Source of the DNA: Oreocharis arfaki
Lineage: Eukaryota > Chordata > Aves > Passeriformes > Paramythiidae
Direction: 5' to 3'
NCBI GenBank assembly: GCA_013398015.1
Contig: VZRR01002171.1
Location: 558,001 to 622,000 of the forward strand
Length of the DNA: 64,000 nt
The translations under genes were made by a program, and so were the position numbers. Positions 13,251-25,400 of the stretch are shown piece after piece. How positions within the stretch are numbered: the first letter of the stretch is position 1; each line of letters starts with the position of its first letter. The notes beneath the pieces are model-generated. The model made no database searches. It was not told the origin of the DNA and saw only the letters and a program-made list of their open reading frames with translations.

Positions 13251-13371
13251 TAGTAAGACAGGTGCCTTCGGTTCACTCTCAGAGAGGGTCTCGTTGCCTG
13301 CATGAGTGTCTGCTGCCTGCCTGCCTCTGGACTGTAGTTTGCCAGCTTTCCTGCCGTCGCTCCGCAGCTGG
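13251..13371 (+). other. PPARGC1A: 5' untranslated region of PPARGC1A exon 1 (approximate start)
   Basis: About 120 nt before the start codon. The first part, beginning TAGTAAGACAGGTGCC, closely resembles the 5' end of the human PPARGC1A mRNA as I remember it, which is why the start is placed here. The 3' half diverges. It contains one upstream ATG with a short ORF (13302-13337). The exact transcription start needs 5'-end data. Confidence 0.55.
13302..13337 (+). CDS. Upstream ORF in PPARGC1A 5'UTR, 11 codons
   Basis: The ATG within TGCATGAGTGTC opens an 11-codon frame (MSVCCLPASGL) ending in TAG at 13335-13337, 34 nt before the main start and in a different frame from it. The context around its ATG is weak (T at -3, A at +4), so ribosomes could scan past. 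A human upstream ORF starts at the equivalent TGCATGAGTGT, and I recall a report that a conserved upstream ORF represses PGC-1alpha translation. Only the first few codons look conserved, so the act of translation probably matters more than the peptide. Confidence 0.55.
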   Translation: MSVCCLPASGL

Positions 13372-13419
13372 ATGGCGTGGGACATGTGCAACCAGGACTC
13401 TGTATGGAGTGATCTCGAG
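13372..13419 (+). CDS. PPARGC1A: PPARGC1A coding exon 1 (residues 1-16)
   Basis: Encodes MAWDMCNQDSVWSDLE and ends in phase 0 at a GAG|GTGAGG donor. MAWDMC is the canonical exon-1a N-terminus of PGC-1alpha, so this is the proximal-promoter isoform. The start is supported by that match and by an in-frame TGA at 13303-13305. The Kozak context is modest (T at -3, G at +4). Leu15 replaces the Ile of mammals. Confidence 0.97.
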
Positions 13420-16400
13420 GTGAGGAGTGCGCGGCGTGGGCGGCCGTGGGGTGCCGGCAGCTGGCCGGGGCCGTGGGCTCGGCGGGGCACCGGCAGGACG
13501 GCCGAGGCAGCGTACTTTGCAAACAAGTCCCTATCTTATCTTAACTCCAGTAAGTTTGCTATTTTAAGGTTACTCTGCGATGCCTTGAGCAAATCAAAGC
13601 TGCGCTCCTGTCATCAGTATAGTATCTCCTGCAGTTGGAAACTATTTTCATGTGCCTCTGGCTCGCTTTCCTGTCATATGCAATATTTATGCTCTAAGAT
13701 ATTGATATGAATCGGTGTCTGAAGTGGCGTTTCCAGTGGCGTTTAGTGGCCTGGTTGGAAAAATGCCATGTTTGTTTAGAATAAGAGTAATATTTCTTTA
13801 AAAAAAAAAAGTTGTAATTAACTCATGGCTTCGTATTTTAATTCCTTGTTTCACTGTGCTCTGTTGAAGGTTTTTTCCTTGTTTATCAGCTGCAGAATAC
13901 AAACATGCACACAGGAATGAATACCCTGTTGTTTGGCTTTAGATGCTTTTAAAAGAGATTTCTGGAAGGAGACGTTTCCCTGCCACTTGTGGTATTGGAA
14001 TATTGACGCTGTAGCTAATGCCCCGTAGAGCAGGGTTCGCAGTCACTCTGAGTAGTCCAAGAAATGGTTAAATCCCACTGTACAGCAGAGACAACAGGAT
14101 GAACCATGAGAATAGAGTTTATGCAGGAGTGTGTGAACTGCTGCTGCTGCTGCTGCCGCTGCTGCTGCTTGTGTAAAAATAGATTACAATACATCAAATC
14201 CACAGCTTCTGCTGGCTACAATTCATAAAGGAAAAAATAAAAAAAGGCAAGCAGCCCCGTGGTAATCTCTGGAGTATAATGTGAGGTTTAAGGATTCCTG
14301 CATGTTTGCATTCAGCAAAATGGAGCATTACCTGGAAGTTCAGGCAACTTGCGAAGCGAGGCAAACTTTCTTTGCACCCCACGGAGAAGAATCCCAGATA
14401 CAGACCTGCTCAAAGGAACTAATCCTCTGGCTTCGGGCTTGGAATAAGTGCTTAAAGTGCTCCCCTTGGGCAATGGGGGAGGGAAAAACAGGTTACAGGC
14501 GATGCTTTTTAAATAAGATGCTCATGCTGTAGAGAGCTACCCATCTAAAGTGAACCGTTTCCGTGTTCTCCAGTAAATTTTTCCTATCTGGCAGAGCATG
14601 TGTGTGGATTCTCAAGTCATTTTGTCACGTTTTAAATATTTGCAGCTTGCCATTGTATCCGCAGATTTCTGTTTGCATATTGTAATTGGTCTTATCTTGT
14701 TTTGATTTCTTGGTAAAGTGGAATAGATATGGATAATTCATACGTCCTGTAGCTATTATGAGTCAAGGCAGTAAGTGGATGACTTTCTGGCTCCAAAGTC
14801 CTAATTGTTTCTGAGTAGCTGGAGTATCCGGTGGGTTGTTGTCTGGCTTGTAGCATGGGTCTCAGCTGCAGTAGCTTCATTTTTCCATCATGTATTATTC
14901 CTAATGCTGCTAGGAGCTGATTGAGGAACCAGCTTATATGGAAATACTGAAGATTTATTTTAATCACTAGAGTTCCTGCAGTAATTTCAAGCTAGTAACA
15001 GAATAGGTAATTTATGTCAATGACTTTTTCATAGTGCACAGAGAAAAAAAAGAAAGAAAAAAAGAGTTTGATCTTAATATTAATTGTGTGGTGGATGGGT
15101 TAACTGTGGGTAGGATTTTGCCAATGTGCTCCTGCATTGCACTTCCTGTAGCAACACTAGCGTCTGCGTGCTGCTTTGGCTCAGGGGATCACCTTTACTG
15201 AGCTAAAATAACGCAGGCAGCAAGTACTGGAGGCAGCTTTCATTTTTTGAATCATTAATATTTGCTGTCAATGTAAAAGGTATTATATTCTTGCTCACAT
15301 AATGACAGGACGGCCTGTTGTTTAATAAAGGCCTGCATCACTGTAGCTGATCAGCGTCCCCAGTGCTTCACAGCTTAATGAAGGTGATGTACAGTAAGGT
15401 TGCGAAGATTGATAGAGAGAATCCACATGACACACATTTTGTCAAGTCTCTCTTTCTTTCCTGAGTTCATCCTCTTGGCACTTTGAAAAACTTGTTAAAA
15501 ATAAAACACAGATTATATTTTCATTAATATAATTAATATGGCACAAGTCCAGTCTTCTTCTTCTTCTTTTTTTTTTAAATTTACCTTCAAAGGCACAAAA
15601 ACAGCCAAAAGGTTAATCGAGAATTATACTTAATTATGATGATTCATTACCATCAGTGCAGTTAAGCTAATTTACTGTTTGCACCTGAACTAAGAGAAAA
15701 AAGGTCTGTTGGACTAAAATAACGCACAGTAATTAGCCTTTTGTGTTTAGTGACTGCTTTATCCTCCTACATGTTACTGTAAAATTAAGGGTATAGTTAT
15801 GGAATAACTATCATATCAAGTAATAGTGGGAAGACAGTAAAATGTGTGCTAGCAATGCAGGTGCACCTGTTACAGATGTATAGGCAAACAGTAAATATCA
15901 GCGTGTCAGATGAGGACAGTTTTAGGACTTGGAGTGTTAAATCTGGCATCATCCAAAGGCCAAATATAAATTAATAACAGGAACACAGGAACACTTGCTG
16001 CTAATGTGTCTCAGATTAATGTGCTCTGTGTGCTCAGAAGTATAATGTTGTATTCAGAAACATTGATTTTATTATCATGTCAACATTGACAAGGCATATA
16101 TACTTCATTTCAGCAGTTATATTTTTTAGGGGACATTGCAGTTACTATAGGTAAATGAACGCTGCAATAAGCAGGATTTTTTTTTTTAATACTATTGTTT
16201 ATGTTGCTTCAGAAACCCACTGTAGGAACTTAAAAATGCAGATTACCAAAAGTAAACATGTTTAAGTAGGTGGTTCACAAGGTGAAGCTATTTTTATAAA
16301 TGAAAACAGTAGATCAGCAGGATACTTTAGAAGTCTATGGCATCAGTTATAAGCTACTGACCTCCGGAACAAAAACGTGAGAATGATGCTGAAAATCTAC

Positions 16401-19400
16401 CTTTTCAGTCAAAAACTAGATTATCCTTTAATGAGATCAGAGATTTCAGCCAAGCATCAAAAAAGGTCATCTCTGTATTATAAGATTGCTGCCAGAAGGT
16501 TGTGTCTCGCACTAAAGAAGAGGAAACTCTCTATTTTTTTCTTTTCTTTTTGTCTTCTGCTCAAAACAACGGTAAAAAAATTCAGATTGAAAAGAAGTAA
16601 AGATTACTTAAGTGTGATTTTGACTTTTTATAGTTCTACAGCCCCTGAAATAATAGGGAAAAAACCCAACTGCTATGTCAGAGCCTCATTTTGCAGCCTC
16701 TCGGCTTCCTTGCCCCTTGGCCTACTCTATGATTATCTCGTAGTGTCCTGGTAGATGTAGAAGTTGTCTGGTAAATTATAGCCCACACCAGCTGCACCGA
16801 GTCTTTGTGCCAACAGACAAAATCTTTGCTCACGGCTGCGCTGCTGCATCCAGCCCGGGCACTGCAGACGCACCGAGATTCCGGGGACAAAAACCTCAAT
16901 GAAATGCACCTTCAGCAGCTCTTGCTTGCATTATTGTGGAAGGCGGTCCTTGCGAGAGTGACATAACCAGTATTGAGTAATTCACATCCATGGACACTGT
17001 TAGTGCCCTACAGACATCTGCCTTCAGAAAGTGGCATTTTATCCGTTGACTTCAGTCCAAATAGAAGTTGGGAAATCACTCAAACCACGCAGTCAACTGA
17101 CGGGAGTTCAGGAGGTCCTGCTGTTGGCCATCCTTAGCACAGTGCTAGAAATACTCGTGGTAGATGCCCTTAGACTCAGTTGACTTTAGATGGCTTTTAA
17201 CCATTCAGCACCTGGTGCCTCTGCAGCTCCACATGTGCTTTGCAGGGTGCCCGTATCGATGTAGATGCTCGGAGATGAGTTACAAGGATACATGGTACAG
17301 TGCAGTAGGAATTGCTTAATTGAGCAGCATTGACATATGGGACTCAGCTATTTGCCAAACTGTTACTACGTGTTTTCTATAATTAGGAAATTGTTTTGGT
17401 GGATACTCTTAACATTTCAATTGCTGTGTTGAAGTGGATGTATGTTATTAATTTTTTCTTCCTTAGTAGGTCAGTCAATATCCTATCTAACTTCATACTG
17501 GCATATAAAAGGACACTTATTCCAGGTTTGTTTTTATTTATCCCCACTCTCTTCCAAAATTGTGCAGACAAAAACATTTTGCAGTGCTGAAGAGGTTTCC
17601 TGCAGACTAGACTTTGTTTACAGCCTCATTCAAAATATTCCACAGACCCTTTTTTAGGATTACTGAATCAGAGGCTGCCAGAAGAGGGAAACCCATTTGG
17701 TTCTCTCAGTATAGCTTCTCTCTGGGGACATTTGGGCAACCGGCCGGGATAATAGATGTGTTCACACCAAGCAGGTGAACGGCTGCGTGAGCTAACTATG
17801 CCCATCACCCAGAGGAGAATATAGGGATATTTCAAGCCACACTTTGGTTGCCAGGGCCCTTAGGCGTAACTGGGTGGCTGTGGTTTGTGCATCAAGAAAA
17901 GAGCACCAGGAGCATCACTAGCCCATACTTTTTTGTGCCCATATGGTAGCCACCATCATGAGTGGCTGTAAGGATTACAGTAAGGTTCTGTAGAAGTGAA
18001 AGTGTGACTGTCTCCAGCTTGAGCCAGCCTTGAGGGCTGAAGGCTGTAACAGGCTGTGCCTCTTTAACCTGAATGTATGAGGAAATGCGTGACAGACCTT
18101 GCCCAGAGGTATTCATCTGTAACTTCTACCTGCACTGGTTCACTCTGAAACAGGAGAATAAGGCCATGCTTTGGCCTCTGCTGTTGGATTTAAAGCTTTG
18201 AATGTGATTATTATCAAATGGTATAGGGAGAAGGAAAGTCATTGTTGCTGGACAGAGATGTGATAGAGAAGGCAGCTTATGCCCTGCTGTTTTCCCCGCC
18301 CCTTTACATACCTATATAGAGCTAACAATGACCAAATACTATGTGTTTCTTTTTTCAGAAAACAAAGTCAATCCTAGTGACCCTGTGCCATAGCTTAATT
18401 GAGGCTTAATTTTTATCACATGATATTAGTTAATAGATTCCTGGTAATTAATGAAACTGTTTCTGTGTTGCTGTATCCTGCAGTGTGCTGCTCTGGTTGG
18501 CGAAGACCAGCCTCTTTGCCCAGATCTCCCAGAACTTGACCTCTCTGAACTAGATGTGAACGACCTGGATGCAGACAGCTTTCTGGGGGGACTCAAGTGG
18601 TACAGCGACCAGTCAGAGATCATCTCCAATCAGTACAGCAATGAACCCGCCAATATATTTGAGGTAATGCAAGATGATGCAAGTGCATGTTGCAAAGTCC
18701 TTGCTTGCTTTTTTTTCTGATTTTTTTTTTCATTAGCCTGGTAGACAGCAGTTTACTGTTCTTCTGCCATTGAGAGACAAGAAACCTGCTGACGTATTAC
18801 AGGTTCTGACTGATTCCTTTAATTTTCATGATCAAAACCAGACGTGCAATCTGAGGGATGTGAGGGAAAAGCCTTAAAAGGATTTAAATGGAATTTCTGA
18901 TTTTTGAGAGAAAATAGCTAAAAAGCACACTGCCCTGTGGCATCATGGTGCACCTAGAGTACCCTGTGCACCTAGAGCACACCGCCCTGTCGCGCGGCGG
19001 TGAAGAGTTGCACTGTTGTCAGCTGCTGAGCAAAACAGAAGTCAAAACTTGTTTTTTGTCTTCCACTTGAATTCCTCGGCAAGAAGCAGAGTGCTGCGCA
19101 GCAGCTAGCTGATGAGTAGCTGGAGCATTTCTAGTAAAGGTTTTTACCACTCAGAGCCTTGCTGTGCAAGTTACTTGCACACAAATTGAGAGGTCCACAA
19201 TTTGTTTATGTATAGGGGAGAGGGAGGGCGAGTGTGGCAGAGAAGGTAGTGAGGGCTGTCAGTAGCTCAGGGACTAGCTCAGCGTTTGTGATGTTTCACA
19301 GATATCCTAGTGGAGAGCAATCGAAAAGTAAAAGTCAAAGGATGATAGGAGAGATTTAATTGTTTTCTTTCCAGTTGTGCATTGGAGGTCAGGGTGTACG

Positions 19401-22400
19401 AGAGGATCAGGGGTGTACAAGAGGAGAGTTGCTGTCTCTTTGTCTCGAGTCTTCTTTCTTTTGTTGTGTAAAGCCTTCATAATTCTCTACCTTGTGGTTT
19501 TGTGCAGCTGTGCCCCTCCTAAACCCTAACCTCCTTCCCTCCTTGTTGAAAGGGGAGGCCATAGATCGTTCACTGACTGGGAAATTGGACAATAAATTGA
19601 TTAGCTGGCAGGAAGACCTTGTACAAAAGTAAGCTATGGGTGCTGTTTCTCACACACCAGGTACCACAGATTCAGGAAGTACAGCTAGCCTGCTGGTTCT
19701 GGAAAGCCTCGAATTTTCATGGTAGAATTTAAAGGCTGGAGAAAGTTAACTGAAATAGTATAGAAAATGCTTAACTAAGATGTGATGTCCTGAATAAAAT
19801 TCTCCTTTCTTTGTATATAGCTGTAAACGCACAATGATCTCCCTAATGCAAATGAATTGCTCTGGATTTATACCAGTGTAACTGATAGCAGAAACTGGTC
19901 TTCTCTGTATAGTTTCTGTGATTTACATCCAAGTAACTTGGAAGTAATTTTATTTGAATCAAAATAGCCCTGCAAAGCCTTGTGCTTAGGCTTTCTTTTT
20001 TTCTTCAATTGTATAATGTTCCACATTTTGTTTTACAAAGTTTCCAAACCCCGTCTGGTTCTTGAATTGCAGTTGTACTGCCTCAGGCAGGGTAGGGCAT
20101 GTTGGTGACTAGGTCTGGATGGTCGGCGGCAGGGGGGCAGGATCCGCGTTTGCAGCTAGTGTGGTGGAGACTTGTTTTGCTTTTTTTACAAGTGAGGACA
20201 CTTATTTTTTCCACGTTCATCAAAAGCCAAATGCAGAGGCATTTTCCTTTAGGAAAAATCAGTTGAAGATGCAGACTTTGGAAGTGTCAGTTCCAGATAA
20301 GTGATACAATTACGTATTTACCAGTTCTAAGCATACGAATTATTCCATTAAAACCAGCAGAACTCGACCACAGACTCACTGCTTGTCCTGTGTGTTACTG
20401 CCTGTCTGCTCTGATGGCCACAGCTGCTGAGTGTAAAGTTGTCTCAGATACGGAGTGACCATTCCCCTACACACCTTGTACGGGAAACAATTCCTGTTCT
20501 GAAAATTGAAGCATGTTGCAAACAGCAGGACAAACAGATAGGCTGGTAGTTAACCTCACTGGGAGATGGTAATGGGGCAACATCTCATGGGCATGTTTGG
20601 GTGTGTCTGAAGATGAGCTGCCCTAGTGTGAAGAAACAGGAATAGGTGTGGGGAAGCAGGGGCAGTGCAGCTGGAGTACTGCATCTACACAGCATATAAT
20701 AGGTCAGAAATAATAGTTTGGAAATTAAATGTGCTGCTTCTTTCCTAAGACACAAATTCTTTTGTTTTTTTTCCTCACACTCATTGACTTCAGCGCTGCA
20801 AGCTGCATTGCTGTCTCATCACAGCTTGGCCCATACTTACCTGTAGGGACAAATTGTGCCCTAATGGTATTTTACAATACTGCAGCGCAAAATTAGACTA
20901 TTTTCAGCTTCTTAGAGTGTTGCATTTACATTTCTTGGTTGCTTGGCCTAGGAAGATGGGAGTGAAACAGTTATTTTCTCCTCCTGTACGTTAACCCTGT
21001 CCCCATTCTCCACTGTGCAGCTGGATACTTTGCACTATTTCTTGCCTCTGCTGCTCAGTAATGTGACAACTGGGGGTGCTCAAGATCAGAAGATGTCTTT
21101 TTCCTCCAGAGACTATCTCACATACTCTGTGAGGAAGTGTTTGTTTTAGCTGAGAGAATGGAAGTTTTGCGCAGTTTCTCATTTGATAATCACTAGATTT
21201 TCCCGTATTGATCCTCAATGGCTTTTTAAAAAAGAAAATAACTTCTTTTTATGCCTTTTTCTACTTTTTTTTCCCCCCCTCTCTTGTCATTGTGAGAGTA
21301 GTATGTTTTATCTAACTTAAGCTTCCAGATGAGGCATTGTCATACAAAAATATAAATACAGCCTATTTGGGGTGGAAAGGAAAGAACCAGAATGACAAGC
21401 AAATGCCGGGGAGTACACGAGCAGCATTACTTGAACAAGCTGTACAGTGTTAATTGCCAAACCTAGCCTTGAATGAAACACACTCTCATTTGAGGTATTA
21501 ATGCAGTACATGTGGCATTGTCTACGTGTCCAAAAGCCCTTTACGGAGTTCCTGAGTGTCTCTGGTACACTTTTTTTAAGAAAGGCTTGTATTTCAGAAA
21601 GTGAATTTTCAGTCTTTCTGAAAATCATGTTCCTGAAAGCTCACTTGAGCTGAGCACCCACAAGCTTCGGCACTGCCAGTGGCACTGGGAGTCTCACAGG
21701 CTAGAAATTATTAATAGTTATGGTAGCAACCAGGAGCCAAGTGAGATAAAGGTCCAGTTAGTCTAGATAGTATGTAAGTGTTGAGTATAAATCCCTGCTC
21801 TCATCTGCTTAGGTGTGATGAGATACTGGCCTTCACTCTAGGATTAAAACACACCATTTTGCAGACACACGTAATTCATCACTGCATCATTCTCCTCAAA
21901 TGGCAATGTAGTCTGTATGAGTCCCAAATAAAGCCTTTACTGCCCCGGCACAGAGGCTCTTCTTACCAATGTTTGTACTTATGTACATTAAGAATTAGGT
22001 GATTTATTTCTATTCACAGCTGGATCACTTCTGTTTTTCACCTAATTTTCTTTGCCTGTGGTTTGAAAAGATAAAATGAAGGAGTTCGTGCCCCTCAGGG
22101 CACTGTCTATTGACACAAGTTCATGCAAGTAAATAGTTAACAAGTCACCCAAGACCAGTTATTTAGATGGTTCAGTGCACCATTCATTTTTATGATTTGT
22201 TTTTCTGAAGAACTAGAGTGTAAAAAAATGTATTTGCAGAAATTTTAATTTGGCTACTTTCAGAAAATCAAAATGGTTAAATTTTCATTCTCAAAGCCAA
22301 TGCTACGTGAAATTGTGAAAAAACATACAACTTGATGTGTCATGAGTGAGAAGGCTTTTTGTTCATGAAGACTGTTGTCCCTTGCAATATCTTGAAATAT

Positions 22401-25400
22401 ACTGTGCCATATCATGTAAGATTAGTCATATTTAAAATTATTTATGATCCATGCCTAGCATTATGGAGAGGGAAGATATCTATGCTGGGGGTTTCTCTTT
22501 GTTGGCATTTTTTGCAAATAAACTCATCTGATGGTAAGAGAAAATGCAGCCTGTAGATAGACAATAACCCGTTAAAGTACAATGAACCTATGTAAAATCA
22601 TAAATCTGGTACGGCAAAACACTTTTTTTAGTCTTTAAAAAGACTTTAGAAAACCGACGTTGCTTCCCCTTCTGCAGATTTAATTTATTTACATAATTCT
22701 ATTTTCCAAAGGGATGCTCACAATATTTGATAACTTTGTTTTTAATTGTTTTGTATGGGTGTGTCCCAGGTTACTTCTCAAGGCCATTCTATGTGCCATG
22801 TATTTGGAAAGCCTAGAAAGATAACTATGTTTTATTGTAGACTACCAAAAAGGGCTGTATTACAAGCAATGGGAATGTGAGGAGAGAAGGAAATGCACAA
22901 TGAAATGCAGACTGTTTTTCCCCTGGCAGCAGGGGGATTCATGGAGATAAATGATTTCTTATTTATTTGGAAGGGGTTGTATCAGGAAGATGATGAGTGT
23001 TGTGGGAAGCCTTAAACATCACCAGAGTAATTTGCATTGGTTCAGATTATAAGATCCCTCATGTTCTGTGGTGCTGCCAGTTTCTTTCACCATTGCAGGT
23101 TATTCATTCAAGGTTTGCAGCCAGATTGATTAATGAATTACCAGATCTTGCGTAAAATGACTTGGCCTGACTTTTAAACAACCACCAATGTTTTTTTTGC
23201 CGGTCTTGTGACTGGTGTTAATGGGTTCCAGAGAACTGAGCCTATATAGACTTTCTGTAGTGGCCTTCCGTAGCATTTTTTCCACTTTTTAATTTTCTCC
23301 AAAACTAGTAGCCCAGGGCAGGCAGTTCAGGGAGATACAATCTCAGGGAAAAAAAGACACAGTAGTCAAATCCTTGATGGCTGATGCCCTTCAGTGCCAA
23401 ATCAGCATGATTTATCATTGCCATCTATTCAGCACAACAGAGGCTGGAGGTGAGCCGCATGGTGTACCTCACACAATATGCATAACTAGAGCTCTGAACT
23501 TTGAAGGAAAGCCTCAGAGCTATTTGCAAAGTGCTGGTGCTTAGTGAATACTAAATTACATTTAGGAAATAGTCTACTGCTACCAGTTATACTTCATTTT
23601 TATTCTTGACACAGACACCTAAATCAGAGAACAGTAACATTTCAGAGATTATGGTAGCAGTTTGGGTATGTTCCAACACTATAATAGGATCAGAATTTTA
23701 AGGCCTTTTTTATTATTACCAATAGTCACTTAGTTTCTACTGCAGCCTACTTTGTAGGGAATTACAGCTTTTACTAAAAAGATTAAAATGCTATTATGCA
23801 AATGATTGCAGTATGTTATTATGTTTACAAATTAACATCCATGGCTCAACACACAAATTAACTAACTATTCCATCTATATTATTAAAGATTTAATAAAGT
23901 AACTGTTGATAAAAATGAGGAGCTTGGAACAGTTAATAGGAGCTGATCGTGATTTAACATAGAACTTAAACATTGTGTTTAATGTTCTTGATGGCATAAT
24001 GGCAGAATAAAGCTTATCAAAGTGCTTGAAAGGACTGTGATTGTGTGCGTGACATAGCAGCCTCTCTGAGGCCTCAGAGGGCATGAACAAAATAGCTGTG
24101 GGCAGTAGCGTAGAGCATACTGGTGAATCTGGCAGCAGCACAGCACCAAGTCATATCAACATGTACTTTCCTGCTCTAATAAGTAGGCTTTTTTGAAATT
24201 CAGATTCATACACATTGAATGTTTTACATGATAAGCACATGTATTTGGGTATTTGGGAACTTGAGTCTCCCTAAAATGCATCCTGTAATGAACTGCTTCT
24301 ATGACAAATGGGATTTCATTGCAGAGAATATCACTGTATGGTAGAAGAGGAGAAGGCTGAGTTCAGGCTGATAGGACTTTACAAGCATTTGTAAATTGTT
24401 ATTCCTAACAGTTCATAAGAGATCGTAAAAGTAAACAGGTAAGAGCTACAGAGGTCCTAGAGAAATGAATGTACAGTATGTGGTTATGGGATAGATTTAG
24501 TAGTGAAATGGACAACGTCATAAGTTTAATACAACAATAAACATAAAAGGCAAAATATGCAGATTTGGGATAGGAAACTTTATACGAATGATAAAAGGTA
24601 ACAATGTATCATGAAATCCACTTGTGAAACTAAGAAAAGACCCTAATTTCCGGGGAAAGAAAATAGCAGACACTTGGCAAAAGCGCCAGAATTTTTATAT
24701 TCGTAATGGAGCAATGTCATGTTTCTTGTGTGTTTGCATGCATTACCTTTACCAGTGTCTCTGGCCTGGCTCAGGGCTCTACATCTGCCAAATAGAAGAC
24801 CAGCACAATAACATCATGTCTATGTGGGGTGATGTATGTAAGCGATAATCTATGATTAGCTATGCTGACATTTAAAAAGGCTCAAGCAGTAAGTGGAATT
24901 TATTTTACTTGAATCAGCTGCTGTGTAATTGGAAAGAGTTTATGCAAATGCTCTGTATCTGGTGTTACCAAGGTGTGCTGCTGCTCCTTTTCTCTTTCCC
25001 ACTTGGACAAGCTACAAACTGTCTAAACACATCTCTGTTTTAATGCAAGAACCACCTGGCATGTTGGTTGAAACCTTCAGGCAGGAAAGAAGTCCCAAAT
25101 GAGCAGAAAACAATTGCTTTGAGAGTTTATTGTTTGATGCGTGTGGCCACCAAGACCATTCCCCAGGCACGCAATCAAGAAAATGCGACTGATCCACTTC
25201 ACAGTCCCATTAAGGAGACATTTCACCTGGAGCAGCCATGGCCTGAGATACTCACTGTGCTGCTGCTCTGTAGAGCACCTGTCCTTTTTCCAAGAGGGAA
25301 GACTAGCCCTCCCCAGAACAGTAGTAAGCTAATTAGGTCGTTAGACGGATGTCTTGGCCTGTGTTAAAACCAGCCCTTGGGGACACTGTGTTACACTGTG

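Larger units (their letters stand above)
13010..13520. promoter_or_regulatory. PPARGC1A: CpG-rich promoter region of PPARGC1A
   Basis: The sequence changes from A+T-rich to G+C-rich with many CpG dinucleotides, including a NotI-type octamer GCGGCCGC at 13092-13099. The CpG-rich stretch spans the inferred start site, 5'UTR, exon 1 and the first 100 bases of intron 1. That is typical of a small CpG island at a vertebrate promoter. Limits were set by eye, since composition was not computed. Confidence 0.6.

Noticed and set aside
13306..13371. In-frame N-terminal extension of PGC-1alpha from a GTG at 13306
   Set aside because: It is open for 22 codons after the in-frame TGA at 13303, but has no ATG; the conserved MAWDMC start at 13372 explains the protein fully.
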